A stretch of 51,330 nucleotides of DNA from an uncultured Prevotella sp. (GCA_902495455.1 CABUXJ010000019.1:1-51330); one strand, 5' to 3'; numbered from the stretch's first letter, positions 7,967-15,845 are shown. A program made the numbers and translations. Notes: generated by a model not told the origin, from the letters alone.

Positions 7967-8926
7967 CTAATCGTTGATTATGTCCGGATTGCTCCCGGTC
8001 AGTCTTAATATTTCCTCTATCTTCCGGTCCATCGGCTGCATTGCATCCACCCAGTGGATTGTCAGACCGCGACGTTCCATGCCCCGGAACCACGTCATCT
8101 GCCGTTTGGCAAACTGATGGATGGCTATCTCGAGCTGTCGGAACATCTCGTCATGACTCAGTCGGCCGATGACATATTCCGTCACGTACTTATACTCCAG
8201 CCCGTAATATATGAGATCGTCAGCCTTGATGCCACTGTCCAACAGGCCGGCAACCTCTTCGACCATCCCTTCCTCCAAGCGACGACGCAACCGGTCCGTT
8301 ATGCGGCGGCGGCGCTCCTCGCGATCAATATCCACACCTATTATTACAGAGTCTGTCGGCGGCATATCGGCATGCCCCGCCTCGGGATGTTCCTCTACGT
8401 ATGTCTCTATCTCGATGGCCCTGATTGCCCGCTTCGCCGTGTCGACGTCTGTCGTGTTGTGCATCGTGCTGCCGTTACGCCTTTTCAGCTCCTCGAGCAT
8501 GACGGTCAGTTCGTCGAGCGTCTTTCCCTCGAGACGTCCACGCAACGCCTTGTCCTCCGGAACTTCGGCCAACCGATACCCTTTCAGCACGGCCTCGATG
8601 TAAAGTCCCGTACCGCCACAGAGTATAGGTCTGCGACCACGACCGACGATGTCTTCGTAGGCGCGGCGGAAATCCTGCTGATAGCGGAAGAGATTGTAAC
8701 GTGTACCCGGTTCGGCAATATCCACCAAATGGCAGGCTATCCGCCGGCCGTCCACGACATAGTCGTCAAGATCCTTGCCCGTACCGATGTCCATCCGGCG
8801 ATAGATCTGGCGTGAGTCGCCGCTGATTATCTCGCCATCCACACGTGCCGCGAGTGCCGCAGCCAAGGCAGTCTTGCCACTGGCCGTGGGTCCGAGTATC
8901 GTTATCATCTTGTCCTTTTTCTCCAT
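7967..8926 (-). CDS. miaA: tRNA dimethylallyltransferase
   Basis: 319 aa. The P-loop GPTASGKT lies at residues 12-19. SGDSRQIYRRMDIGTGKD (residues 35-52) is the family's substrate-binding segment, and CGGTGLYIEAVLKGY follows near residue 105. The enzyme adds a dimethylallyl group to A37 of tRNAs that read codons starting with U. The segment GDSRQ replaces the more usual ADSRQ, and the middle region is typical in length, so the protein looks functional. Its promoter overlaps the gapA terminator, and the lipid kinase gene follows 14 bp downstream. I chose the ATG at 8926; a second Met at residue 7 is also possible. Confidence 0.92.
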   Translation of the reverse strand: MEKKDKMITILGPTASGKTALAAALAARVDGEIISGDSRQIYRRMDIGTGKDLDDYVVDGRRIACHLVDIAEPGTRYNLFRYQQDFRRAYEDIVGRGRRPILCGGTGLYIEAVLKGYRLAEVPEDKALRGRLEGKTLDELTVMLEELKRRNGSTMHNTTDVDTAKRAIRAIEIETYVEEHPEAGHADMPPTDSVIIGVDIDREERRRRITDRLRRRLEEGMVEEVAGLLDSGIKADDLIYYGLEYKYVTEYVIGRLSHDEMFRQLEIAIHQFAKRQMTWFRGMERRGLTIHWVDAMQPMDRKIEEILRLTGSNPDIIND

Positions 8927-8969
8927 AATATGTAATGGATCCCTCTATCGAATCAAAGAAAGATATTGG

Positions 8970-8999
8970 CAAAAATACGAAAAAAAAGCCGTCCAGCAA
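8970..8999 (-). promoter_or_regulatory. Promoter of miaA and the lipid kinase gene
   Basis: On the minus strand TTG (8997-8999) and TATTTTTG (8970-8977) are spaced 19 nt apart. The -33 triplet lies in the loop of the gapA terminator, so a transcript ending there and one beginning there share DNA. Confidence 0.55.
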
Positions 9000-9018
9000 T
9001 ACTGGACGGCCTGTTTTT
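8980..9018 (-). terminator. Terminator of gapA
   Basis: GCCGTCCAG (8988-8996) and CTGGACGGC (9002-9010) form a perfect 9-bp stem with a 5-nt loop. On the minus strand it is followed by eight T. It starts 34 bp beyond the gapA stop codon. Confidence 0.9.
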
Positions 9019-9043
9019 TATTGTTATACTGCTAATTTGATGA

Positions 9044-10054
9044 TTAGCCGTTAACCTTCTTCATGTGTGCGATGAGCTCGAGCACCTTGTTAGAGTAACC
9101 GATCTCGTTGTCATACCAAGACACAACCTTTACGAATGTGTCAGTCAGAGCGATACCGGCCTTAGCGTCGAAGATAGAGGTGCGTGTGTCACCGAGGAAG
9201 TCAGAAGAAACAACAGCGTCCTCTGTGTATCCCAGTACACCCTTCAGCTCGCCCTCAGAAGCCTCCTTCATAGCTGCGCAAATCTCAGCGTATGTAGCGG
9301 GCTTAGCGAGGTTGACAGTCAGGTCAACTACAGAAACGTCCAAAGTCGGAACGCGCATAGACATACCTGTCAGCTTGCCATTCAGTTCGGGGATAACCTT
9401 ACCTACAGCCTTGGCAGCACCTGTTGAAGAGGGGATGATGTTGCCGGAAGCGGCACGGCCACCACGCCAGTCCTTCAGAGACGGACCGTCAACAGTCTTC
9501 TGTGTAGCAGTTGTAGAGTGAACGGTTGTCATAAGACCGTCGGTGATACCGAATTTGTCGTTCAGAACCTTAGCGATAGGAGCCAGACAGTTTGTTGTGC
9601 AAGAAGCGTTAGAAACAAACTGTGTACCCTTCTCATACTTGTCGAAGTTTACGCCGCAAACGAACATAGGAGTAGCATCCTTTGAGGGAGCTGACATAAC
9701 TACATACTTAGCGCCGGCCTCGATGTGAGCCTGAGCCTTCTCCTGTGTCAGGAACAGACCTGTTGACTCAACTACATATTCAGCCTCAACCTCGTTCCAC
9801 TTCAGGTCAGCCGGGTTACGCTCTGCTGTAACGCGGATTTCCTTACCGTTGACAATCAGCTTGCTATTTTCAACATCAGCCTCGATAGTGCCGTCGAAAG
9901 CGCCGTGCATTGTGTCATACTTGAGCATGTAAGCCAAGTAGTCTACCGGGCAGAGGTCATTGATACCTACAACCTGAATGTCGTCGCGAGTCTGAGCTGC
10001 GCGGAAAACGAAACGGCCGATACGGCCAAATCCGTTAATACCAATCTTAATCAT
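9044..10054 (-). CDS. gapA: Glyceraldehyde-3-phosphate dehydrogenase, type I
   Basis: 336 aa. The NAD-binding motif GINGFGRIGR lies at residues 4-13, and the catalytic cysteine is in SNASCTTNCLAP near residue 150. An acidic residue after the second strand (GINDL) fits NAD use. The enzyme oxidises glyceraldehyde-3-phosphate to 1,3-bisphosphoglycerate in glycolysis. It is monocistronic with a strong terminator and a leader of about 125 nt. Codon choice is visibly narrower than in neighbouring genes, as expected for a highly expressed gene. Its promoter overlaps the divergent mscL promoter. Confidence 0.97.
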   Translation of the reverse strand: MIKIGINGFGRIGRFVFRAAQTRDDIQVVGINDLCPVDYLAYMLKYDTMHGAFDGTIEADVENSKLIVNGKEIRVTAERNPADLKWNEVEAEYVVESTGLFLTQEKAQAHIEAGAKYVVMSAPSKDATPMFVCGVNFDKYEKGTQFVSNASCTTNCLAPIAKVLNDKFGITDGLMTTVHSTTATQKTVDGPSLKDWRGGRAASGNIIPSSTGAAKAVGKVIPELNGKLTGMSMRVPTLDVSVVDLTVNLAKPATYAEICAAMKEASEGELKGVLGYTEDAVVSSDFLGDTRTSIFDAKAGIALTDTFVKVVSWYDNEIGYSNKVLELIAHMKKVNG

Positions 10055-10177
10055 AATTACTTTTTATTGTTTAAAAGGGTTATTATACCTAAGTTACTTA
10101 TAATAAGCCTACCGAGGACACCTCTATTTGAGTAACGAATATCCAAAATATGATGCCTTTTCAGCATATTTTTATTC

Positions 10178-10215
10178 TTTTCCGCCGCAAAGTTACGAAA
10201 AAAAATCTATATTTG
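10178..10215 (+). promoter_or_regulatory. Promoter of mscL
   Basis: TATATTTG (10208-10215) is a perfect -7 box 41 nt before the mscL ATG. A weak T-rich -33 region lies at 10178-10187. The DNA between them contains the gapA -7 box on the opposite strand. Confidence 0.6.
10188..10195 (-). promoter_or_regulatory. -7 element of the gapA promoter
   Basis: The minus strand reads TAACTTTG, an exact consensus -7 box, about 134 nt before the gapA start. The -33 position lies inside the mscL -7 region and is weak, so the two promoters overlap almost completely. Confidence 0.55.
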
Positions 10216-10256
10216 CAGCAGATTTCAGTATTAAATAATATAAAAACTTCAATCCA

Positions 10257-10691
10257 ATGGGTAAATTACTAAACGAATTCAAGGAGTTCGCCGTCAAGGG
10301 TAATGCCGTAGACATGGCTGTCGGTGTCATCATCGGCGGCGCTTTCGGCAAGATTGTCACATCTGTCGTCAACGACATCATCATGCCACCGATAGGATGG
10401 CTCATCGGCGGAGTCAAGTTCACAGACCTCAAGTTTGAGCTCCCGCAGGTCGAGCTGCCGGGCATTGAGAAGCTCGATCCGGTGACGGTCAACTACGGAA
10501 ACTTCCTCCAGACCATCTTCGACTTCGTCATCATCGCCTTCTGCGTCTTCATGCTCGTCAAAGGCATCAACCGTCTTTCCAAGAAAGTCACCAAGGCAAA
10601 GGAGACTCCCGCCGCCCCACCGGCCCCGCCACAGCCGTCGGCCGAGGAGCGTCTGCTCACCGAGATACGTGATTTGCTGAAGGACAAATAA
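10257..10691 (+). CDS. mscL: Large-conductance mechanosensitive channel
   Basis: 144 aa, inner membrane. The N-terminus has the MscL signature FKEFAVKGNAVDMAVGVIIG, followed by GGAFGKIVTSVVNDIIMPP in the first transmembrane helix (about residues 17-45). The second helix is at about 80-105. The C-terminal 25 residues form the usual amphipathic bundle, ending EERLLTEIRDLLKDK, and are preceded by a proline/alanine stretch. The homopentamer opens under membrane tension to release solutes during hypo-osmotic shock. The gene stands alone between a divergent promoter and a probable terminator. Confidence 0.96.
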   Translation: MGKLLNEFKEFAVKGNAVDMAVGVIIGGAFGKIVTSVVNDIIMPPIGWLIGGVKFTDLKFELPQVELPGIEKLDPVTVNYGNFLQTIFDFVIIAFCVFMLVKGINRLSKKVTKAKETPAAPPAPPQPSAEERLLTEIRDLLKDK

Positions 10692-10716
10692 GAAATAACT
10701 CAAATAGTCCATAACG

Positions 10717-10772
10717 AAGAAAGAGGACAAACGATTTGCAGCCGAGGCTCGGTCGTATGTTCTCTTTCCTCT
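10717..10772 (+). terminator. Probable terminator of mscL
   Basis: An imperfect stem, AAGAAAGAGGACA (from 10717) with TGTTCTCTTTCCTCTT (from 10758), closes about 30 nt of internal sequence, which also contains a small GCCGAGGCTCGG hairpin. The T-tract is weak, so confidence is moderate. Confidence 0.45.
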
Positions 10773-10775
10773 TAT

Positions 10776-11010
10776 TATATATAACACCATCTCATGCCGC
10801 ACCGGCACGACGGATTGGCTAACGTTTTTCGCCCATCCTTTTACGCGCTCCGTATAACAATAGATTATAGGGAATTACATACACATTACGCCTTCAGAAC
10901 AACGGCCTTGTACTGAAAGCGTATCCGTGTATCTTACTTTTTCAGACGTTCCATGACACATTGTCGCCGCACTTTACCATAATAAATTCTTATTTCCACA
11001 TTTAAATGTG
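10776..11010. other. Intergenic stretch without recognised features
   Basis: I see no plausible reading frame, RNA or repeat between the mscL terminator and the promoter of the next gene. Confidence 0.5.
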
Positions 11011-11018
11011 TATATTTG
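11011..11018 (+). promoter_or_regulatory. -7 element of the hydrolase gene
   Basis: TATATTTG is an exact -7 match. It lies downstream of an ATG at 11008, which rules that ATG out as the start and supports the start at 11041 or 11056. Confidence 0.6.
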
Positions 11019-11040
11019 CATCGTCATCCGCCTTTTTCTG

Positions 11041-11874
11041 ATGACGACAAGACAAATGAGACGCATACTGACATCCATCATTATTACATTATGGTCTGTT
11101 GCCGTTCGCGCACAGAACGGGCAGTTGGCCGCCATGCGCGGCACCGTTCCCGACAGTTACAACTTCTGGCTCTACGCCCCACGCGAATATGTGCATGAGC
11201 ACCGCCGCATACCGGTCATTATCTTCCTCCACGGAGCGAGTCTCTGCGGCAAAGACATGCAGCGCGTCCGCCGCTACGGACTGCTCCACGCCATCGAGAA
11301 AGGGCGCTACTATCCGGCAATGGTCATAGCACCGCAGAATCCCGGCGGAGCTTGGAGTCCGCAGAAGATTGCACGCATACTCGACTGGGTGCAGCAGAAC
11401 CACGACACCGACACGACCCGCGTCTACGTCATCGGCATGAGCCTCGGCGGCTATGGAACGCTCGATTTTGCGGGGACATACCCTGAACGCGTGGCAGCGG
11501 CGATGGCTCTCTGCGGCGGCAGCACCCTGCGCGACTTCTCTGGGCTGGGCCGCATCCCGCTATGGATTCTCCACGGAACGGCCGACCGCGCCGTGCCCGT
11601 GTCGCAGTCGAAAACGGTCGTCAAGGCCATCCAAGACGCAGGCCACGACCGACTCCTGCGCTACGACTGGCTGAAAGGTTCGTCACACGGTGATCTGGCG
11701 CGTATTCTGTACCTCAAGCAGACCTACGACTGGCTTTTCTTCCACACGACTGTCGACAATCCGCGGGAAGTCGACCGCGACATCGAAATAACCAAAGAGG
11801 ACATGCGCAACGCCTACGTTGACCTTGCACCAGAAGAAACGCGCTTCGACATTGTTGATGAAATAAGAAAATGA
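11041..11874 (+). CDS. Secreted alpha/beta hydrolase, esterase-like
   Basis: 277 aa from the ATG at 11041; 11056 is an equally possible start. Residues 6-24 form a signal peptide ending near VRAQNG, so the mature protein is probably periplasmic or secreted. The alpha/beta-hydrolase core has the nucleophile elbow GMSLGGYG, the acid in HGTADRAVPV and the catalytic His in SSHGD. IIFLHGA supplies the oxyanion loop. The family includes acetylxylan and feruloyl esterases and phospholipase/carboxylesterases; the substrate cannot be told from sequence. It is monocistronic and converges on guaA, with the two stop codons separated by a 73-bp-arm inverted repeat. Confidence 0.82.
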   Translation: MTTRQMRRILTSIIITLWSVAVRAQNGQLAAMRGTVPDSYNFWLYAPREYVHEHRRIPVIIFLHGASLCGKDMQRVRRYGLLHAIEKGRYYPAMVIAPQNPGGAWSPQKIARILDWVQQNHDTDTTRVYVIGMSLGGYGTLDFAGTYPERVAAAMALCGGSTLRDFSGLGRIPLWILHGTADRAVPVSQSKTVVKAIQDAGHDRLLRYDWLKGSSHGDLARILYLKQTYDWLFFHTTVDNPREVDRDIEITKEDMRNAYVDLAPEETRFDIVDEIRK

Positions 11875-12035
11875 AGAACGAAGAGTGAAGAAAGTGAAGA
11901 ACGAAGAGTGAAGAGTGAAGAATGGGCTGGCGCCGTTCCCACATTGCTACATTATGGCAGTTGGAACGGCGTCAGCCCATTCTTCACTCTTCACTCTTCG
12001 TTCTTCACTTTCTTCACTCTTCGTTCTTCACTTTC
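11867..12035. repeat. 73-bp-arm inverted repeat between convergent genes
   Basis: The arms at 11867-11939 and 11963-12035 are complementary with only about two mismatches and enclose a 23-nt loop. They are built from tandem GAAGAACGAAGAGTGAAG-like units followed by a distinct end, GGCGCCGTTCC / GGAACGGCGTC. The hairpin fills the space between the hydrolase and guaA stop codons and overlaps the hydrolase stop. It could block read-through in both directions. A related half copy lies at 41393-41442. Confidence 0.9.
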
Positions 12036-13748
12036 TCACTCCCACTCGATCGTCGATGGCGGCTTTGACGAGATGTCATAGCAGACGCGGTTGACACCGC
12101 GCACCTTGTTGATGATCTCGTTGGAGACCTTAGCAAGGAAGTCGTAGGGCAGATGCGCCCAGTCGGCCGTCATGGCATCGGTGCTGGTCACGGCACGCAG
12201 GGCGACGGGATTCTCATATGTACGCTCGTCACCCATCACGCCAACCGAACGTACGGTTGACAGCAGCACGGCGCCGGCCTGCCATATTTGGTCGTAAAGC
12301 GAAACCTCTATCTCACCGTCGGTCATCGACGCCGGCACACCTGCGGCCAGCACCTTGCGGGCCTCTTCGCCTGTGAGACGCACCTTGTAGTCACGCAGTC
12401 CGCGGATGTAGATGTCGTCGGCATCCTGCAGGACACGGACTTTTTCGCGTGTTATATCGCCAAGGATACGCACGGCAAGGCCGGGACCGGGGAACGGATG
12501 GCGCGTGATGAGATGTTCGGGCATGCCCAACTGACGGCCCACGCGGCGCACTTCATCCTTGAAGAGCCACTTCAGCGGCTCGCAAAGACTGAGGTGCATC
12601 TCTTCGGGCAGTCCGCCGACGTTGTGATGGCTCTTGATAACCTTGCCCGTGATGTTGAGCGACTCGATGCGGTCGGGATAGATGGTTCCCTGTGCCAGCC
12701 ACTTCGCACCCGTAATCTTGCGTGCCTCGGCATTGAACACCTCGACGAAGTCGCGACCTATTATCTTGCGCTTCTGCTCCGGGTCTGTCACTCCGGCGAG
12801 GTCACTGAAGAACTTTTCGCTCGCGTCGACACCGATAACGTTGAGTCCCAGACACTCATAGTCGTGCATGACATCGGTAAACTCGTTCTTGCGCAGCATA
12901 CCGTGGTCGACAAAGATACACGTGAGGTTCTTGCCGATGGCGCGGTTGAGCAGCACTGCTGCAACCGACGAATCGACGCCTCCGCTGAGTCCGAGTATGA
13001 CGCGGTCGTCACCGACCTGTGCTTTCAGCTCGGCAACGGTTGTGTCGACAAACGACGCCGCGCTCCAATCCTGCTTTGAGCCGCAGATGTCAACGACGAA
13101 ATTGCGGAGCAACTGTGTGCCCTGCACCGTGTGGAACACCTCGGGGTGGAACTGAACGGCCCAGACGGGGCGGCCCCCCTCAGTCCCCCCAAGGGGGGAT
13201 GAAGTGCTGTCACAAGAGCCGGAACTTTTGGATGTGCCGTCACAAGCCGCAGGTCTCTCCCCCTTGGTGGAGCTGGAGGGGGCCCAATATGCCGCATACT
13301 TCACGTCGGCCGTCGATGCGATGCACTCAAAGCCTTCGGGTATGGCCGTGATAGTGTCGCCGTGACTCATCCATACCTGTGAATTGTCGGTGAAGCCCTT
13401 GAAGAGCGGATTCTCCTTGTTGAACGTCTGCAGATGTGCACGACCGTACTCACGCGAATCGGCCTTCTCTACACGGCCGCCGAGCGTATGGGAAATGAAC
13501 TGCGCACCATAGCAGATGCCAAGCACGGGCAGACGGCCGACGAACTGACTCAGGTCAACCTTGAAAGCCTCGGGATCATGCACCGAATAGGGCGAACCGC
13601 TCAGTATGACACCGATCACTGACGGATCGTCCTTCGGGAACTTGTTGTACGGAAGAATCTCGCAGAATGTGTCCAGCTCGCGGACACGGCGGCCGATGAG
13701 CTGCGTAGTCTGCGAACCGAAATCGAGGATGATAATCTTCTGTTGCAT
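12036..13748 (-). CDS. guaA: GMP synthase (glutamine-hydrolysing) with an internal insertion
   Basis: 570 aa, longer than the usual 510-530. The class I glutaminase domain spans residues 1-225, with Cys79 in GICYGAQ and His201/Glu203 in QFHPE. The ATP pyrophosphatase domain has GLSGGVDSSVAAVLL near residue 253, and the C-terminal dimerization domain ends KPPSTIEWE. It converts XMP to GMP using glutamine. Residues 156-193, rich in Ser, Gly, Thr and Pro, have no counterpart in the usual YRFEGE-VWGVQF segment and are encoded by a palindromic element at 13174-13282 that keeps the frame. The insertion sits on a surface strand just before the catalytic His. The gene probably forms an operon with the nucleotidyltransferase 54 bp upstream. 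Confidence 0.95.
   Translation of the reverse strand: MQQKIIILDFGSQTTQLIGRRVRELDTFCEILPYNKFPKDDPSVIGVILSGSPYSVHDPEAFKVDLSQFVGRLPVLGICYGAQFISHTLGGRVEKADSREYGRAHLQTFNKENPLFKGFTDNSQVWMSHGDTITAIPEGFECIASTADVKYAAYWAPSSSTKGERPAACDGTSKSSGSCDSTSSPLGGTEGGRPVWAVQFHPEVFHTVQGTQLLRNFVVDICGSKQDWSAASFVDTTVAELKAQVGDDRVILGLSGGVDSSVAAVLLNRAIGKNLTCIFVDHGMLRKNEFTDVMHDYECLGLNVIGVDASEKFFSDLAGVTDPEQKRKIIGRDFVEVFNAEARKITGAKWLAQGTIYPDRIESLNITGKVIKSHHNVGGLPEEMHLSLCEPLKWLFKDEVRRVGRQLGMPEHLITRHPFPGPGLAVRILGDITREKVRVLQDADDIYIRGLRDYKVRLTGEEARKVLAAGVPASMTDGEIEVSLYDQIWQAGAVLLSTVRSVGVMGDERTYENPVALRAVTSTDAMTADWAHLPYDFLAKVSNEIINKVRGVNRVCYDISSKPPSTIEWE
13174..13282. repeat. In-frame palindromic element inside guaA
   Basis: The terminal arms CCCCCCTCAGTCCCCCCAAG (from 13174) and CTTGGTGGAGCTGGAGGGGG (ending at 13282) are inverted copies with a few mismatches. 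Each begins or ends in a run of C or G. About 60 bp lie between the arms. The whole 109-bp element is read through as coding sequence. I see no second copy in the window. Confidence 0.75.
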
Positions 13749-13802
13749 ATTCGTTTATATATTATTTAATTGTGTATGTCTTAATTCTACTTGTTGTCCT
13801 GA

Positions 13803-14540
13803 TTATATTTGTACGTCCTGCACAAATGTCTCCGCCTCTGCCAGCGTGTCCAGCTTACCGACGTCCATCAGCCGCAGGTCGTCCTTGACACAGCCGCTTA
13901 TCACGACCCTGTCGCACACGCTGAGATAGAAATCAATGATGCCGAACTTGTCGGGGAACCCGTCGAACAAAGGAAACAAATCCGGAGAAAAAATGTGTAT
14001 GCCCGAGAAAGCATAGCGGTGGGCGGCAGCGGTGACTGCTGCAGGATAAGGGCTGCGCACCTCACCCGTGGCGACATTCGTCCACCCGACCAGCCGCAGG
14101 TCGTCATCAAAAAGCAGATAGCGGCTGGTCTTGCGGTTGCTGACCAGCAACGTTGCGGCGTTGGCAACGTTATCAGCATAAAACGCGCTGAGGTCAACGT
14201 TGCTCAGTATGTCTACATTATGAATCAGTATCGGCGACGATACGTCAAACAGCGGCGCAGCCGCCCGTATGCCACCGCCCGTGTCGAGCAGCGCGGCCGT
14301 CTCGTCGCTGACGCGTATGTCCATCCCGAAATTGCCGTTTGACGACAGAAAATCAGTTATCTGCGAAGCGAAATGATGCACATTCACGACAATCCTCTCC
14401 ACGCCGGCCGCCTTCAGCCTCATCACCGTATGTTCCAGCAACGGCCGCCCTGCCACACTCACAAGAGCCTTTGGCATGGTGTCGGTCAGTGGTTTGAGCC
14501 GTGTCCCGAGTCCGGCTGCGAATATCATTGCCTGCATCAT
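13803..14540 (-). CDS. Sugar-1-phosphate nucleotidyltransferase, MurU-like
   Basis: 245 aa, cytoplasmic. The N-terminal signature GLGTRLKPLTDTMPKAL (residues 10-26) is the nucleotide-binding loop of the NTP_transferase family. DTGGGIRAA follows near residue 87, and HNVDIL near residue 107 carries the metal-binding Asp. The closest functional group is MurNAc-1-phosphate uridylyltransferase (MurU) and heptose-1-P nucleotidyltransferases. An AmgK-like kinase lies 3.4 kb away at 17914, which supports MurU activity in cell-wall sugar recycling. Only 41 bp separate it from the toxin gene upstream, and guaA follows 54 bp downstream. The specific sugar is inference. Confidence 0.82.
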   Translation of the reverse strand: MMQAMIFAAGLGTRLKPLTDTMPKALVSVAGRPLLEHTVMRLKAAGVERIVVNVHHFASQITDFLSSNGNFGMDIRVSDETAALLDTGGGIRAAAPLFDVSSPILIHNVDILSNVDLSAFYADNVANAATLLVSNRKTSRYLLFDDDLRLVGWTNVATGEVRSPYPAAVTAAAHRYAFSGIHIFSPDLFPLFDGFPDKFGIIDFYLSVCDRVVISGCVKDDLRLMDVGKLDTLAEAETFVQDVQI

Positions 14541-14581
14541 CTCTGTCTATCCTTGTTTATCCCCGTTGTCGTCTATGAACT

Positions 14582-14974
14582 CTAAAATTCCGAAGAGGTG
14601 AACACCGGTATGTCCGAGAACATCCAATGCTTCTTATTGCCCGTAACGACATAGTCACAACCGTATGCCTTGGCACACTGATACTGAAGCATGTCTTCAA
14701 AGTCAACGACAGGATGTTCTATCGCTTTATGAAGTTGATTGCCAGCCATCGGCAAAACCGTGATTCCCTCCGTCATGCCCGATAGTATGAAATACTTTTT
14801 GTCCTGAGAATATTTACGGAAAATGTATGCCGAATTGGCATAGGTCAGATAAGAGGCGCATATCTCAACCTTATCCGCCTCACCCAAATCCATTATTTCG
14901 GCACCATCAATAAATCCGTCACGATGTAGCACCACATCCAGCAGTACGTTCGTATCAAGAAAAACACGCTTCAT
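14582..14974 (-). CDS. PIN-domain toxin (VapC/PIN_3-like ribonuclease)
   Basis: 130 aa, a single PIN domain. The first acidic site is in VFLDTNVLLDV (residues 4-14). The second acidic cluster is in VVDFEDMLQYQCAK near residue 90, and the motif VTGNKKHW near residue 111 matches the degenerate last site of the PIN_3 group. Such toxins cut RNA when not held by their antitoxin. The start overlaps the antitoxin stop by 4 bp (14971-14974), the classic toxin-antitoxin arrangement. The target RNA cannot be predicted. Confidence 0.82.
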   Translation of the reverse strand: MKRVFLDTNVLLDVVLHRDGFIDGAEIMDLGEADKVEICASYLTYANSAYIFRKYSQDKKYFILSGMTEGITVLPMAGNQLHKAIEHPVVDFEDMLQYQCAKAYGCDYVVTGNKKHWMFSDIPVFTSSEF

Positions 14975-15240
14975 CTGCTCAGGATATATGCCAGTCGTTC
15001 ATCATTGTCAATTTCTTCCTGACTTATATGAACGCAACCGATAAGTTTCTGCAAACGCGGCGACAAGCGTTTTATCCGCTCTTCTGTTGAACGCGGACCG
15101 TCCTTCACCATTTCCATTCCCTTATTCTCAACCTTCGCCTCCTCTATGAGTTTGCGTCCGAGCCACTCCTTATTGCTGGCTGACAGCGACATGGAGTTGA
15201 TAAAGTCAAGAACACTGTCCATTGATACTGTCACATTCAT
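14971..15240 (-). CDS. Probable antitoxin partner of the PIN-domain toxin
   Basis: 89 aa, highly charged. An N-terminal strand plus helix (MNVTVSMDSVLDFINSMSL) could form a small DNA-binding or dimerization fold, and the C-terminal part (KRLSPRLQKLIGCVHISQEE) is likely the toxin-binding region. I recognise no named family, so the function rests on position: it is immediately upstream of, and overlaps, a PIN toxin gene. Its promoter at 15266-15297 is nearly identical to that of the AAA ATPase operon, and the leader is only about 20 nt. A self-repressing antitoxin would bind there. Confidence 0.68.
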   Translation of the reverse strand: MNVTVSMDSVLDFINSMSLSASNKEWLGRKLIEEAKVENKGMEMVKDGPRSTEERIKRLSPRLQKLIGCVHISQEEIDNDERLAYILSR

Positions 15241-15263
15241 AATCGTATGGGGTTATATTTTTC

Positions 15264-15298
15264 TGCAAAAGTACACAAAATCAGCAAGTCTGGCAAAT
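15264..15298. repeat. 35-bp direct repeat, left copy
   Basis: 32 of 35 bases match 17066-17100, in the same orientation. The shared core on the plus strand includes ACACAAAATCA and CAAGTCTGGCAAAT. The two copies bracket the PIN-like/AAA ATPase gene pair exactly. Confidence 0.85.
15266..15297 (-). promoter_or_regulatory. Promoter of the toxin-antitoxin operon
   Basis: On the minus strand TTTG (15294-15297) and TACTTTTG (15266-15273) are 20 nt apart. The spacer, which normally varies, is almost identical to that at 17076-17095. Confidence 0.75.
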
Positions 15299-15326
15299 TT
15301 TGTACGCTTATAATACAAGTTCTTTA

Positions 15327-15845
15327 TCACCTGCGTCGTCTTGGTTGCAGCACGCTTGTCTCCGGTTCGTATGCTTTCAATCCTTGGTCACCGGTGAATA
15401 TCTCAACTTCAAATCCACTCTCATCATAGTACTTGGCAACTTCCACTATTGACGCATCGCCCAATGACTGATGTGATGCCGCCGTTTCTTTCCATCTGTC
15501 AGCCAATGTGATCAGATTCTTTGCTGTCCAAAGACTGCTTTGCTCCGTAAATGCCGCCCAGGGGGAATCACTGTTTGCCGACGCCTTTATCAAATCGACA
15601 AATGCTTCTACCGTCTTATATATATCCCCGTTGGCATGGGTTATGTGGTTTCCCGTCTCTATAATTGTAGCCAGCGGCAGCACAAATATCGTACCGTCCT
15701 CTCGTTCCTTTTCAATTTTCCCGCTTACATCTTTATATGTAATCTCATTCTCTCCGGAACCGCATGTTTCCATTCCGCACACTTGCAACCATACGCACAA
15801 TATGCTCGTATCTATTATCAAGACTTTCTTCTTCATGGTGCCCAC
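15327..15845 (-). CDS. PIN-like nuclease, partner of the AAA ATPase
   Basis: 172 aa. The N-terminal strand KVLIIDTSILCVW carries the first acidic residue. IIETG near residue 63, LGDAS near residue 128 and TGDQGLKAYEP near residue 150 supply the rest of a PIN-type acidic set, so the active site looks complete. It starts 3 bp after the ATPase stop codon, which implies tight translational coupling. It may be an effector nuclease released by the ATPase. A second start, MKKK, three residues in, is equally likely. I do not recognise a named family for the whole protein. Confidence 0.68.
   Translation of the reverse strand: MGTMKKKVLIIDTSILCVWLQVCGMETCGSGENEITYKDVSGKIEKEREDGTIFVLPLATIIETGNHITHANGDIYKTVEAFVDLIKASANSDSPWAAFTEQSSLWTAKNLITLADRWKETAASHQSLGDASIVEVAKYYDESGFEVEIFTGDQGLKAYEPETSVLQPRRRR

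Noticed and set aside
11008..11040. Earlier ATG for the secreted hydrolase
   Set aside because: The -7 box at 11011-11018 lies after that ATG, so it cannot be in the transcript; the residues before the true signal peptide are also atypical.
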